A DNA stretch of 64,000 bases from JAKZVK01 sp965248255 (GTDB lineage Bacteria > Acidobacteriota > Terriglobia > Bryobacterales > UBA6623): the NCBI GenBank assembly GCA_965248255.1, contig CBDFIW010000002.1, positions 124,001 through 188,000 on the forward strand. Direction: 5' to 3'. Below are positions 43,666-51,497 of the stretch, piece by piece. Every line of letters begins with the position of its first letter. Position 1 is the first letter of the stretch. The notes under the pieces were generated by a model, which was given only the letters and a program-made list of their open reading frames with translations, did not search any database and was not told the DNA's origin. A program made the position numbers and the translations under genes.

Positions 43666-44121
43666 TCACCCTGACACGTTGCCATTCCCGGTACCGAGGC
43701 GTGGACGGGAGTCCACGCGGGTCGCGAGCGTTTTTATCTCGTCGCCGCACTTGAGAAAGTGCATCGTGCAGTTCCAGAACTCAACATGAATCTCGAGAAG
43801 TTCTTCGTACTCTATAGACGGCGAGCGCGGCGCAGATGGGACTGAAAGTCGTCTTTCTTGAGCCAACGGCGCAGGGTGCGTTCGCCGACGTCGGCCTTGC
43901 GGACGGCTGCGACGATCGTGCGAGACGTGAGGAGGGCGGCAATGGCGCGGTCTTTGATTCGGGGATATGTCGGTGCCGGGCTCAGGCATCTCGACCGTCG
44001 GTTCGTTGTCGGGTGGCCGGGATTGGCCGGTTCTTGGTGGAGGGTTGCCGGCTCCGGATGGGCCCGCGAGTGGATCCGGCACGGGTGATGGAAGCCCGGG
44101 ATCTTGTTCACTGGGGGTCAT
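43666..44121 (-). pseudogene. Degenerate helix-turn-helix protein
   Basis: The start frame (44121) gives a Pro/Gly-rich N-terminus, TPSEQDPGLPSPVPDPLAGP. The homeodomain-like HTH, KDRAIAALLTSRTIVAAVRK then ADVGERTLRRWLKK, lies in the +1-shifted frame (44111-43812). The tail YEELLEIHVEFWNCTMHFLK returns to the first frame. It thus needs two compensating 1-nt shifts, near 43965 and near 43810. Proteins of this type are small DNA-binding proteins of unknown role found in many copies in Acidobacteria. A hairpin (43699-43718) lies in its last codons. Confidence 0.4.
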
Positions 44122-44193
44122 GGTTTACGAAGGACCGCCACGGGCGATGACGATGAGCATCGGCGTAGTTTCCAATGGGAGTCGGCGTCCGGG

Positions 44194-44219
44194 GGGTGGA
44201 CACAGCGGTCCACCCCTAC
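44194..44219 (+). repeat. Palindromic repeat unit ending CCCCTAC
   Basis: GGGTGGAC, a 6-nt loop, then GTCCACCC followed by CTAC. First of three hairpins within 200 bp sharing the CCCCTAC end. Confidence 0.6.
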
Positions 44220-44232
44220 ATGCTGCGGCAAG

Positions 44233-44325
44233 CTAAGTACAGCGTTTCATGAATACGGTGACGTAGTCTGAATGGGGCATCCGCCGCCATCCTGGGCGGG
44301 CACGGGGGCCCGCCCCTACTTGGCG
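44233..44325 (+). repeat. Dispersed ~90-bp repeat, copy A
   Basis: Begins CTAAGTACAGCGTTTCA, continues GGGGCATCCGCC and CCATCCTGGG, and ends in a GGGCGGGC-ACGGGG-GCCCGCCC hairpin followed by CTAC. The minus strand at 60063-60153 has the same order of blocks with scattered differences. It looks like a REP/MITE-like element, non-coding. Confidence 0.65.
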
Positions 44326-44368
44326 GACCGAACGTAACCGTATTTGCAAAAAACACTATGAAGCATGC

Positions 44369-44393
44369 GGGCACGGCATGCCGTGCCCCTACA
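44369..44393 (+). repeat. Perfect 20-bp palindrome followed by CCTAC
   Basis: GGGCACGGCATGCCGTGCCC followed by CTACA. The core GCATGCCGTGCCC recurs at 33760-33772 and, on a mismatched palindrome, at 60072-60084. Confidence 0.65.
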
Positions 44394-44669
44394 TTTTTCG
44401 ATCCGCATCCTTTCGTGTCGCGACTCGTTTCTGACAAACGGCTTGTTGCAGAGGCGCCTCTGGCTCCTGTCGGTCTTAACCTCAGCGGCCCACCCACAAC
44501 AGGAACGAAAGGGCGAGCATGAGCGGACGTACTGCTCCTGAACCTCCAGGGCTGTCGTCCACGGGGGATGATCCGTTTTTTCGGAGAGCAACTCGAAACT
44601 GTCCTGCGCAGGAAACGGTCGTGTTGTTCCGGCGATCGATCCGCACCGGTCGTTTCCAGTATCAGGCTA

Positions 44670-45498
44670 GGGCGTGTTAACGCTAACGTAGGGTATCGAA
44701 ACGTAGAGCCTCGACGATGAGGGCGAAGTGGAGGAAGGCGAGGAACATGACGTCGAGCTTGTCGAAGCGGGAGAAGATGCGGCGGAATCCCTTGAGCCGT
44801 CGGAAGAGTCTCTCGATCTCGTTGCGGCGGCGATAGAGCGCTCGGTCGTATTCCCACGGCTCCAGGCGGGTGCGCCGGGGCGGCACGACGGGAATCCATC
44901 CGAAATCCAAAGCCAGTTGGCGTGTCTGATCGTCCTCATGGGCGCCGTCCATCAGCAGCGGCAGCGGCTCGGGCAGTGGCCCCAGACCACCGAGCAGTTC
45001 GCGGCCCTGCTGGGCGTCGTGCGCTTGGCCGGGCGAGAGAGCGAAGGTTATCGCCGTTCGAGCATTTGCGGCAACCATATGAATCTTGGTGGTCCATCCG
45101 CCGCGGGATTTGCCGATCGCTTGCGGACCGTTTTTTTAACGCGCCCGTGCCGTCGGGATGAACCTTCACGATGGTCGAGTCCATTGACACGGCTTCGATT
45201 CGGATGCGGACCAGCTGCTCGCGCTGCAGTTTCTCGAAGACGGCGTCGAGCACGCCGTTCTTCGACCAGCGGTTCATGCGGGTATAAATGGTGTGCCAGT
45301 TACCGAAGCGTTTAGGCAAGCCGCGCCATTTGCAGCCCTGCTCGGCGACATACAACATGGCGTTCAAAACCGTGAGGTTCGGCAGGCTCACATTGCCGCG
45401 CTGGCGGGGCAGGACCGGCTCGATACGGCGGTATTGCTGCTCGGTGATCTCCATACCTCCGAGTATAGCAGCTTTTGCGACTTAGTGTTAACACGCCC
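44670..45498 (-). mobile_element. IS5-family (IS427-like) insertion sequence
   Basis: 829 bp with terminal inverted repeats GGGCGTGTTAACGCTAA (44670) and, on the other strand, GGGCGTGTTAACACTAA (ends 45498). It carries a two-frame transposase that fills the element. No clean target duplication is visible in the flanks. The size and termini fit the IS427 group. Confidence 0.9.
44683..45454 (-). CDS. IS5-family transposase in two frames with probable programmed frameshift
   Basis: Frame 1 (45454 to about 45130) has MEITEQQYRRIEPVLPRQRG, the DUF4096-type N-terminal domain, and the first catalytic Asp in VSMDSTIVKVHPDGTG. At a run of seven A (minus strand, TTAAAAAAAC, 45130-45139 region) the reading must shift to frame 2, giving GPQAIGKSRGGWTTKIH, the second Asp in LLMDGAHEDDQ and Glu in YRRRNEIERLFRRLKGFRRI. 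The shift is +1 or -2. Many IS427-group elements express their transposase by slippage at an A run, so this may be natural rather than damage. The final codons lie in the inverted repeat. Confidence 0.85.
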
Positions 45499-45822
45499 AG
45501 CATGCGGCCGGCAAGGTTCCGGGGTGCGCGGAATGGCAAGTGGTTGAAAGGAGGAGGAATAAAGTTTTTAAAAATCTGTGAACGGATCAAGGACGGCGCC
45601 GTAGGGAGGTAGGCAGGGAGCGCCACCCAGAGGTTTACCCTGGGCTGGGACGTGGGCGGGAGTCCAGGCGGCACTACCCCTCGGCGACACGGAACCGCAT
45701 CCTGGTCTAGTCTGAGTAGAGGATCTGGCGCCGAGCCGGCTCGTTTCGGACACTGGCGGATTCGGCCCCGGTCCGCCGACCGAAACGTCACCAACGCGGG
45801 CACCGTCTTACCAAGTAGCTCA
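45499..45822. other. Intergenic region between IS5 and the VWFA gene
   Basis: About 320 bp. The frame of the next gene runs back to 45652 but shows no homology before the signal peptide at 45823. It presumably contains that gene's promoter; I cannot point to a convincing one. Confidence 0.4.
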
Positions 45823-46818
45823 ATGATCTATCGACGATGGCTCCTCTTTCTCGTTACGGCGGCGCTTGGATCGCTCTATTGGCCGAGTCATTCCGCGATG
45901 GCTCAAGAGGGTGCGGCCCAAGAAGAAGGCGCCGTCATCTCGGTCGACGTCGAAATCGTCAACATCCTGGCGACGGTACGAGACAAGAAAGGCCATCTGG
46001 TCAATAACCTCACCAAGGACGACTTCGTCCTCGAAGAGGACGGCAAGCGGCAGAACATCAAATACTTCACGCAGCAGAGCGACCTCCCGCTCACCATCGG
46101 CTTGCTCGTCGATACCAGCGTGAGCCAACAACGGCTGATCTATGACGAGCGGAGGGCCGGGTCGCAGTTCTTCAAACAGGTCCTTCGTCACAAGAAGGAC
46201 TTGGCCTACCTGATCAGCTTCGACGTGGACGTCGAATTGCTGCAGGATCTGACCGAATCACGCAACTTGCTGAGCGATGCCCTCGACAAGCTTGAAGTCC
46301 AGGGTGGGGGCGGTGGTCTCCACCCCGGACCCGTACCCACCTCGGGCCGCCAGCCGGGCACGGTGTTGTTTGACGCTGTCTATCTCGCCTCTGACGAGAT
46401 GATGCGCGGCCAGGTGGGCCGCAAGGCCGTCGTACTGATCAGCGACGGGCTCGACTACGGCAGCCGCGTCAAGCGCGACGAGGCGATCGAAGCCGCCCTA
46501 CGCTCCGATGTCGTGCTGTACGCTGTTCGCTACTACGACCGCCGCTTCTACTACCGCGCCGGGGGCTTTGGCGGAGGCGGCGGGTCGCTCAAGAAGCTGT
46601 CGCGGGAGACCGGCGGTAACGTCTTTGAAGTCTCGCGCAGACGGCCGTTGGAGAAGATCTTCGATCAGATTCAACAAGAGCTGCGGAGCCAGTACAGCAT
46701 CGGCTACACGCCCGAGCGCAGTTCCGATGAGCTGGGGTTCCGGCGCATCAGGTTGAAAACGAAACGAAAGAGCCTCAAGGTGCAAAGCCGGACCGGCTAC
46801 TATCCGAAGCCTTCTTAG
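45823..46818 (+). CDS. VWFA-related Acidobacterial domain protein (TIGR03436 type)
   Basis: 331 residues. A signal peptide (MIYRRWLLFLVTAALGSLYW) precedes the typical start of the family, SVDVEIVNILATVRDKKGHL, then VNNLTKDDFVLEEDGKRQNI. The VWA domain has the MIDAS motif in IGLLVDTSVSQQR and a KAVVLISDGLDYGS strand. The C-terminus reads LRSQYSIGYTPERSSD, the hallmark family ending. These exported adhesion- or assembly-type proteins are highly amplified in Acidobacteria. The start at 45823 is set by the signal peptide. Confidence 0.92.
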   Translation: MIYRRWLLFLVTAALGSLYWPSHSAMAQEGAAQEEGAVISVDVEIVNILATVRDKKGHLVNNLTKDDFVLEEDGKRQNIKYFTQQSDLPLTIGLLVDTSVSQQRLIYDERRAGSQFFKQVLRHKKDLAYLISFDVDVELLQDLTESRNLLSDALDKLEVQGGGGGLHPGPVPTSGRQPGTVLFDAVYLASDEMMRGQVGRKAVVLISDGLDYGSRVKRDEAIEAALRSDVVLYAVRYYDRRFYYRAGGFGGGGGSLKKLSRETGGNVFEVSRRRPLEKIFDQIQQELRSQYSIGYTPERSSDELGFRRIRLKTKRKSLKVQSRTGYYPKPS

Positions 46819-46848
46819 TTCAGTCACTCCTACAAGAGGAACCTTTCG

Positions 46849-47385
46849 ATGGACAACCAGTATCGAAAGATGACAGAGTTCTTGGCCGGCCTTGGCACGG
46901 CGGAAGTGTCTCATTCGACCAAAACCTATCTCGGCCATTTAGTTGGCGTGCACCGGGATCTCGAAGCATGGAACTGCGATCAGGATGTCTGTCGCGCCGG
47001 CATGTTCCACTCGATATACGGCACTGAGCCGTTTCACTGGTTTCGGCTACCTCTTGATCGACGCGACGAGGTCCGGGACTTGATTGGAATCCATGCCGAG
47101 CGGTTAGCGTATCTGAACTGTGCAATGACCCGGGAGACGTTCGACCGGACGATCCAACAAGATCAAGGGCCGTACGCGATGATCGATCGATTCACCGGAG
47201 AGGAGATCGTGTTCTCGCCGGCGGACTTCAGAGATCTTTGCACGGTTCATTTGTGTGATTGGCTGGAAACGGTCGAGCGCAACCAGGGTTGGGATGATCG
47301 TCGCGCAGCATTCCGGCGACTCGCGGACACCCTGTCCGGCGTCGCCAAAGAGTCCTACGAACGGGTCTTCGCCCGCGAGTCCTAG
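46849..47385 (+). CDS. DUF6817 (HD-like) domain protein
   Basis: 178 residues, 30 bp downstream of the VWFA gene. HSTKTYLGHLVGVHRDLEAW and DVCRAGMFHSIYGTEPF resemble an HD-type metal site: His in HSTKTYLGH and AGMFHSIYG. I recall this as DUF6817, of unknown function. No signal peptide or membrane segment. AAGAGGAACC before the ATG is an acceptable ribosome binding site. Confidence 0.72.
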   Translation: MDNQYRKMTEFLAGLGTAEVSHSTKTYLGHLVGVHRDLEAWNCDQDVCRAGMFHSIYGTEPFHWFRLPLDRRDEVRDLIGIHAERLAYLNCAMTRETFDRTIQQDQGPYAMIDRFTGEEIVFSPADFRDLCTVHLCDWLETVERNQGWDDRRAAFRRLADTLSGVAKESYERVFARES

Positions 47386-47498
47386 CCGCCGGTTTCCACC
47401 GCTGCCACGCCGTAGCGAGCCGTAGGCAAGGGCGGCACTTCCGGCCCCTAAGATAAAGAGGTTGATCCACGGGCCGCCGGCTCCCTCCGAACCCGCCC

Positions 47499-48776
47499 AT
47501 GAGCAAGCCCCTCCCCCGTCTGCGTCGAGAACTCGACATGATGCCGTCCCCCGTGGCGGAGCAGCCGGGTCTGTTCATCCGCGACCCGTTCCGCTACACC
47601 GATTCCATGATCATCGTGCCGCCGGTGCTGGCGCAGGCCCTGGCTCTGTTCGACGGGCAGCGGACCGAGCTTGACCTCCACTCCATGTTGTTCCAGGCCA
47701 CCGGGGACCTGAGCGCCGGGGAGGCCGCGCACGACCTGACCAAGACCCTCACGCAGTGCGGGTTTCTCGAGTCGGACGAGTTCCACGAGATGCGCGACCG
47801 CAAGCATCGCGAGTTTGCGGAAGCGGACGATCGCCTTGCTTCGCACGCCGGCCCCGCGTATCCGGATGAGCCCGAGCCTTTGCGCCAACAGCTTCGCGAG
47901 TTCGGCGCGGACCCCGAGCCCTCGGCCAACGAAACCGACTCGCTGATCGCCTTGGCCGCGCCCCACGTCAGCCCTCACGGGGGCTTCAAGAGCTACGCGG
48001 CCGCCTACAGCAGGCTGCACCCAGGGTACGCGGACAAGACGTTCGTGATTCTGGGCACCTCGCATTACGGCGAACCCGAGAAGTTCGGCCTGACGCGCAA
48101 GTCTTACGTGACACCGCTGGGACAGCTCGATACAGACCGTGGATTGGTTGACTGGCTGGAACAGCGTGCGCCGGAGTCCATCGTTATGGAGGACTACTGC
48201 CACGCCACCGAGCACTCGATCGAGTTTCAATGCATCTTCCTGCAGCACGCCCTCAACAGGCCGGACGTGAAGCCAAACGTGAAGATCCTTCCGATCCTCT
48301 GCGGCCCCTTTGCCGAAAGCCTCTTCAGCAGTAAGGCTCCCGAGTCCAACGACAACCTGCGGCGCTTCTTCGGGGCGCTCGGCGAAATGGCTGAACGCGA
48401 TCGCGGCCGCCTGGTCTTTATCCTGGGTATTGACTTGGCGCACATCGGGCGGAGGTACGGCGATGAGTTCATCGCCAAGTCCCAGCAGGGCCCGCTACAA
48501 GAGGTTCGCGCGAGGGATGAGGCGCGGCTGCAAGAGGTCTGCGTCGGCAACACCGCAGGGTTCTACGAACTCGTCCACCCCAACCAAGACGATCTCCGCT
48601 GGTGTGGCTACTCTCCCGTGTACACTTTTCTGGCGTCGGTGAAAGGCGCGCGAGGGCGGGTGTTGAGCTACGAGCAGTGGAACATCGACGAGCAGTCCGT
48701 CGTCAGCTTCGCCGGCATCGAGTTTAAGCGGCCGCACACCGAACGGGACCGTGCCCCGAACGCGAGTGAGGGCTAA
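47499..48776 (+). CDS. Memo-family protein (AmmeMemoRadiSam system protein B) with N-terminal extension
   Basis: 425 residues. The C-terminal 270 residues are a Memo domain, related to class III extradiol dioxygenases: IALAAPHVSPHGGFKSYAAA, VILGTSHYGEPEKFGLT, ATEHSIEFQCIFLQ and the closing PVYTFLASV. The first 130 residues are extra. Within them DGQRTELDLHSMLFQATGDL, then DLTKTLTQCGFLE, look like a PqqD-type winged helix (about residues 45-105). The AmmeMemoRadiSam radical-SAM and AMMECR1 partners are not next to it. Function of bacterial Memo proteins is unsettled. Confidence 0.85.
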   Translation: MSKPLPRLRRELDMMPSPVAEQPGLFIRDPFRYTDSMIIVPPVLAQALALFDGQRTELDLHSMLFQATGDLSAGEAAHDLTKTLTQCGFLESDEFHEMRDRKHREFAEADDRLASHAGPAYPDEPEPLRQQLREFGADPEPSANETDSLIALAAPHVSPHGGFKSYAAAYSRLHPGYADKTFVILGTSHYGEPEKFGLTRKSYVTPLGQLDTDRGLVDWLEQRAPESIVMEDYCHATEHSIEFQCIFLQHALNRPDVKPNVKILPILCGPFAESLFSSKAPESNDNLRRFFGALGEMAERDRGRLVFILGIDLAHIGRRYGDEFIAKSQQGPLQEVRARDEARLQEVCVGNTAGFYELVHPNQDDLRWCGYSPVYTFLASVKGARGRVLSYEQWNIDEQSVVSFAGIEFKRPHTERDRAPNASEG

Positions 48777-48830
48777 AGAAGCTCATTGCGGGCTCCAACC
48801 CGGCGACCCGTCAAGGGTGTTCAGGGCCGG

Positions 48831-50119
48831 CTAGGCAAACAACTCGTGGACTGGGCCGTAGATGTCCTTGTCCGCTTCCGGCACATAGTAAAACCCGCGA
48901 CCGAACGGATCATCCGTCAACAGGGTCGTCCAGTCGATGCCCAAGGCTGAAAGGACCGTCGCTTCCATGTCCTCGGGCCGAATGTCGCGGAAGCGTGACC
49001 AGCCCGGTTCAATGGTGAACGCACCCGTAGGGTCCGTCTCGCCGATCACCGTGCCTCCCTTTACACCCCCGCCCGCCAGTAAGTAGAACATCTGCAGGTA
49101 ATGGTCGCGCCCGTTCCGGTCGTTGGTCAATTGTCCCGGAGTACGGCCGAATTCGCCTGCGACGAGCACTAGCGTGTCGTCCAACAGGCCGTCAGCCTCG
49201 AGATCGTTGATCAGGGTAGAGAGGGCCGGGTCCAGCTCGCCGCAGCGGGCGTAGAGGTTGTTGCCGACGTCGCGCCCGTTGACCTCGTTGCGGTCGTAGA
49301 TGCCCGAGTGATGGTCCCAACCGCGGTGCGAAATCTGGATAACCCGCGTGCCCTGGTCCGCGGCGACAATCTTCTTGGCCATCAGACAGGCATTGCCCAG
49401 TTCGGTCGCGCCGTAGCGCGCGCTTTCTTCATCGGTGAAGCCGAACGCATCTTCGACCACCGGATTAAACATGAGGTCGCGCGCGTTGTCGTAGAACTCG
49501 CTCATTCCCGCCACGGCATCGCCGAGCGGAGACCCGGCCCCGCGCAGGGGCGAGTCAATCGTTTGCAACAAGTCCCAGCGCTGCTCAAACCGGCTCTGCC
49601 CGTCGGCATGGTCGGTGTTCGCCAGCCCATCGGCGCTGGGAATCGTCTTGAAGGGGCTGAACTCGGGGCCGGGAAGTATCCGGCACCGGGCGCGTTCTGC
49701 GCATTGAGCGCGATGAAGGAAGGAAAGATCTGGTCCGGGCGCCGCTCCGAATCGGTATGCCGCCCGATCACACACCCGAAATGGGGAGCGACGGCGCCCA
49801 ACGCCGAAGTCGGATTGCGGCCGATCTGAAACCATGTCTGGGCCAGATTATGCGCCAACGCCCAAGAAAGCCCCGATCGAACGATCGCCAGCTTGTCGAG
49901 AATTTGCGCCATGTTGGGCAGAAGCCCCGTCGGAAACAGGATCCCGTTGATCGTCTCCGGCGCGAAGTCGGCGGGCGTGACCCCATCTTGAAACTTCAAG
50001 TCAAGGGTGTCGAGGTGGCTGGGCGCTCCCTCTAGGAAGACGAAAATCACCTGCTTGGCTGTATTCTTGGTCTCGACGCTTCCCATCGCCCGGGTTTCCG
50101 ACGGCATCCAGGGCCCCCC
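48831..50119 (-). pseudogene. Second DUF1501 gene, 5' end cut by IS630 and one frameshift
   Basis: The visible 5' part (from about 50119 to 49675) reads AKQVIFVFLEGAPSHLDTLD and GRHTDSERRPDQIFPSFIAL. One missing base at about 49674 (TTCCCGGCCCC should be TTCCCGGGCCCC) moves it to the frame PEFSPFKTIPSADGL, then GTRVIQISHRGWDHHSGIYD, LVLVAGEFGRTPGQ and HYLQMFYLLAGGGVKGG, ending at 48831. The normal twin-arginine leader is absent because the IS630 element begins right before the first codons. DUF1501 family function is unknown. Confidence 0.8.
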
Positions 50120-51287
50120 TAGTGTAGTGCGTCAAGCAGATTGCACCTTATGCAGGGCGGCACGTCCGCGCTTGACTTTCTCGAGGATGTCGGAGGCGGT
50201 CGCGGTCCAGATGAAGGGCGTGGGATGCTCGTTGTGCTGGGCGATGTAGTCGTCAATGGCGGCGACGAGCTCGTCCACGCTGCGAAACACGCCGCGGCGC
50301 AGGCGCTTGACGGTGAGATCGCGAAAGAATCGCTCGACCATGTTCAGCCACGACGCCGAGGTCGGGGTGAAATGAATGTGGAAGCGCGGGTGACGATCGA
50401 GCCAACGCTTCACAGCGGCATGCTTGTGGGTGGCATAGTTGTCCACGATGAGATGAAGCTGTTTGTCCTTGGGAGTGCGGCGGTCAATTAAGCGCAGGAA
50501 GCGCAGCCATTCCTGGTGGCTGTGTCGGGGCATGCACTCGGCGATCACGCTGCCGTCAAGGCTGTTGAGCGCCGCAAACAGGGTGGTCGTGCCGTTGCGC
50601 TTGTAATCGTGGGTCATCGTTTGGCCGCGTCCCTTTTTGAGCGGCAGGCCGGGCTGGGTGCGATCGAGGGCTTGGATTTGGGACTTCTCATCGAGCGAGA
50701 GAACCAGAGCATGCTCAGGCGGATTGAGATAGAGTCCGACGATGTCGTCGAGTTTCTCGGCGAAACGCGGGTCATTGCTGAGCTTGAAGGTCTTGACGCG
50801 GTGGGGCTTGAGGCCATGGGCGCGCCAAATCCGTCCCACGGTGGAAGCGCTGACGCCGGCCGCGGCGGCCATGGTGCGGCGGCTCCAGTGGGTGGCGTTG
50901 GACGGTTTCTCGCGGGTGGTCTTGTGGATGATCTGCTGTACTTTCTGCTTCGAGACGGCAGGTTTACGACCGGGCCGTGGGGCGTCTTTTGCAATGCCGG
51001 CGATGCTGCTTTCGAGAAAGCGCGTGCGCCAGCGGGCCACCAACTGCCGCGAGACACCGAGCTGTGCGGCGATCTGCTTATTCTCGAGACCGTCGGCGGC
51101 CAGCAGGACAATCCTGGCTCGCAGGGCGAGACGAACGGCGACTTGGCGGCCGCGCGCGTAGCGGTCCAACTGCTTGCATTGCGCTGTGTTCAAAGTTACT
51201 GGTTGTGCTCTTCGCATCCCATGCCTCCTGTTAATAGAGACGATGGGAAGCCAATATAAGTTACATTATTTATGGTGCACTACACTA
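50120..51287 (-). mobile_element. IS630-family insertion sequence, copy 2
   Basis: 1168 bp with TA at both edges (50120-50121, 51286-51287) and inverted repeats GTGTAGTGC / GCACTACAC. Same orientation as copy 1. I found two substitutions versus copy 1 in the transposase region (for example G/A near 50473, T/C near 50228). The genes on its two sides are unrelated and both truncated. Confidence 0.95.
50132..51217 (-). CDS. IS630-family transposase, copy 2
   Basis: 361 residues, identical to copy 1 as far as I can see except Glu for Gly in QHNEHPTPFIW. The DDE residues (LSLDEKSQIQ, LIVDNYATHKH, WLNMVERFFRDL) and both helix-turn-helix motifs are present. AGGAGG precedes the ATG. It looks intact and could mobilise both copies. 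Confidence 0.96.
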   Translation of the reverse strand: MRRAQPVTLNTAQCKQLDRYARGRQVAVRLALRARIVLLAADGLENKQIAAQLGVSRQLVARWRTRFLESSIAGIAKDAPRPGRKPAVSKQKVQQIIHKTTREKPSNATHWSRRTMAAAAGVSASTVGRIWRAHGLKPHRVKTFKLSNDPRFAEKLDDIVGLYLNPPEHALVLSLDEKSQIQALDRTQPGLPLKKGRGQTMTHDYKRNGTTTLFAALNSLDGSVIAECMPRHSHQEWLRFLRLIDRRTPKDKQLHLIVDNYATHKHAAVKRWLDRHPRFHIHFTPTSASWLNMVERFFRDLTVKRLRRGVFRSVDELVAAIDDYIAQHNEHPTPFIWTATASDILEKVKRGRAALHKVQSA

Positions 51288-51391
51288 GCGAGCATGAGAA
51301 TCTTGCCAAGGCCCTCCCACACATCACCGACCAGCTCACGGAGCTTCATGAGAGCTGGGCCGAGGACGTCGCAGGTGCCAGAGACGAGTAG
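51288..51391 (+). pseudogene. 3' tail of a sulfatase-like gene cut off by IS630
   Basis: Continuing in the frame entering from the IS630 end, the codons read EHENLAKALPHITDQLTELH, then ESWAEDVAGARDE and stop. The pattern NLA..P.I...L...H..WA.DV is what closes many arylsulfatase-type proteins (residue loss summary and final helix). No body of that gene remains on the other side of the element, so this is a remnant. Short, so the assignment is tentative. Confidence 0.4.
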
Positions 51392-51497
51392 CCTCTTCCA
51401 GCCGCAACCCATGAAGCGCGGGCCGGCATGCTACGGTAGCGTCGCATCTGACGTGCCGCGCACGATGCGCTTCGCCGCGGAAGGAGGTGGACTACCA

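Larger units (their letters stand above)
44122..44669. other. Intergenic repeat-rich region
   Basis: About 550 bp with no supported gene. It holds three short palindromes that each end in CCCCTAC (listed separately) and one copy of a roughly 90-bp dispersed repeat also found upstream of the gene at 59005. The rest, up to the IS5 end, shows nothing I recognise. Confidence 0.6.

Noticed and set aside
43699..43718. GCGTGGAC-GGGA-GTCCACGC hairpin as terminator
   Set aside because: A strong stem, but no T tract on either side, and it lies in the coding frame of the HTH remnant.
51174..51497. Upstream extension of the sulfatase gene into IS630
   Set aside because: The extension begins in the transposase 5' region on the opposite strand. 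The real start at 51498 has a strong Shine-Dalgarno and a signal peptide.
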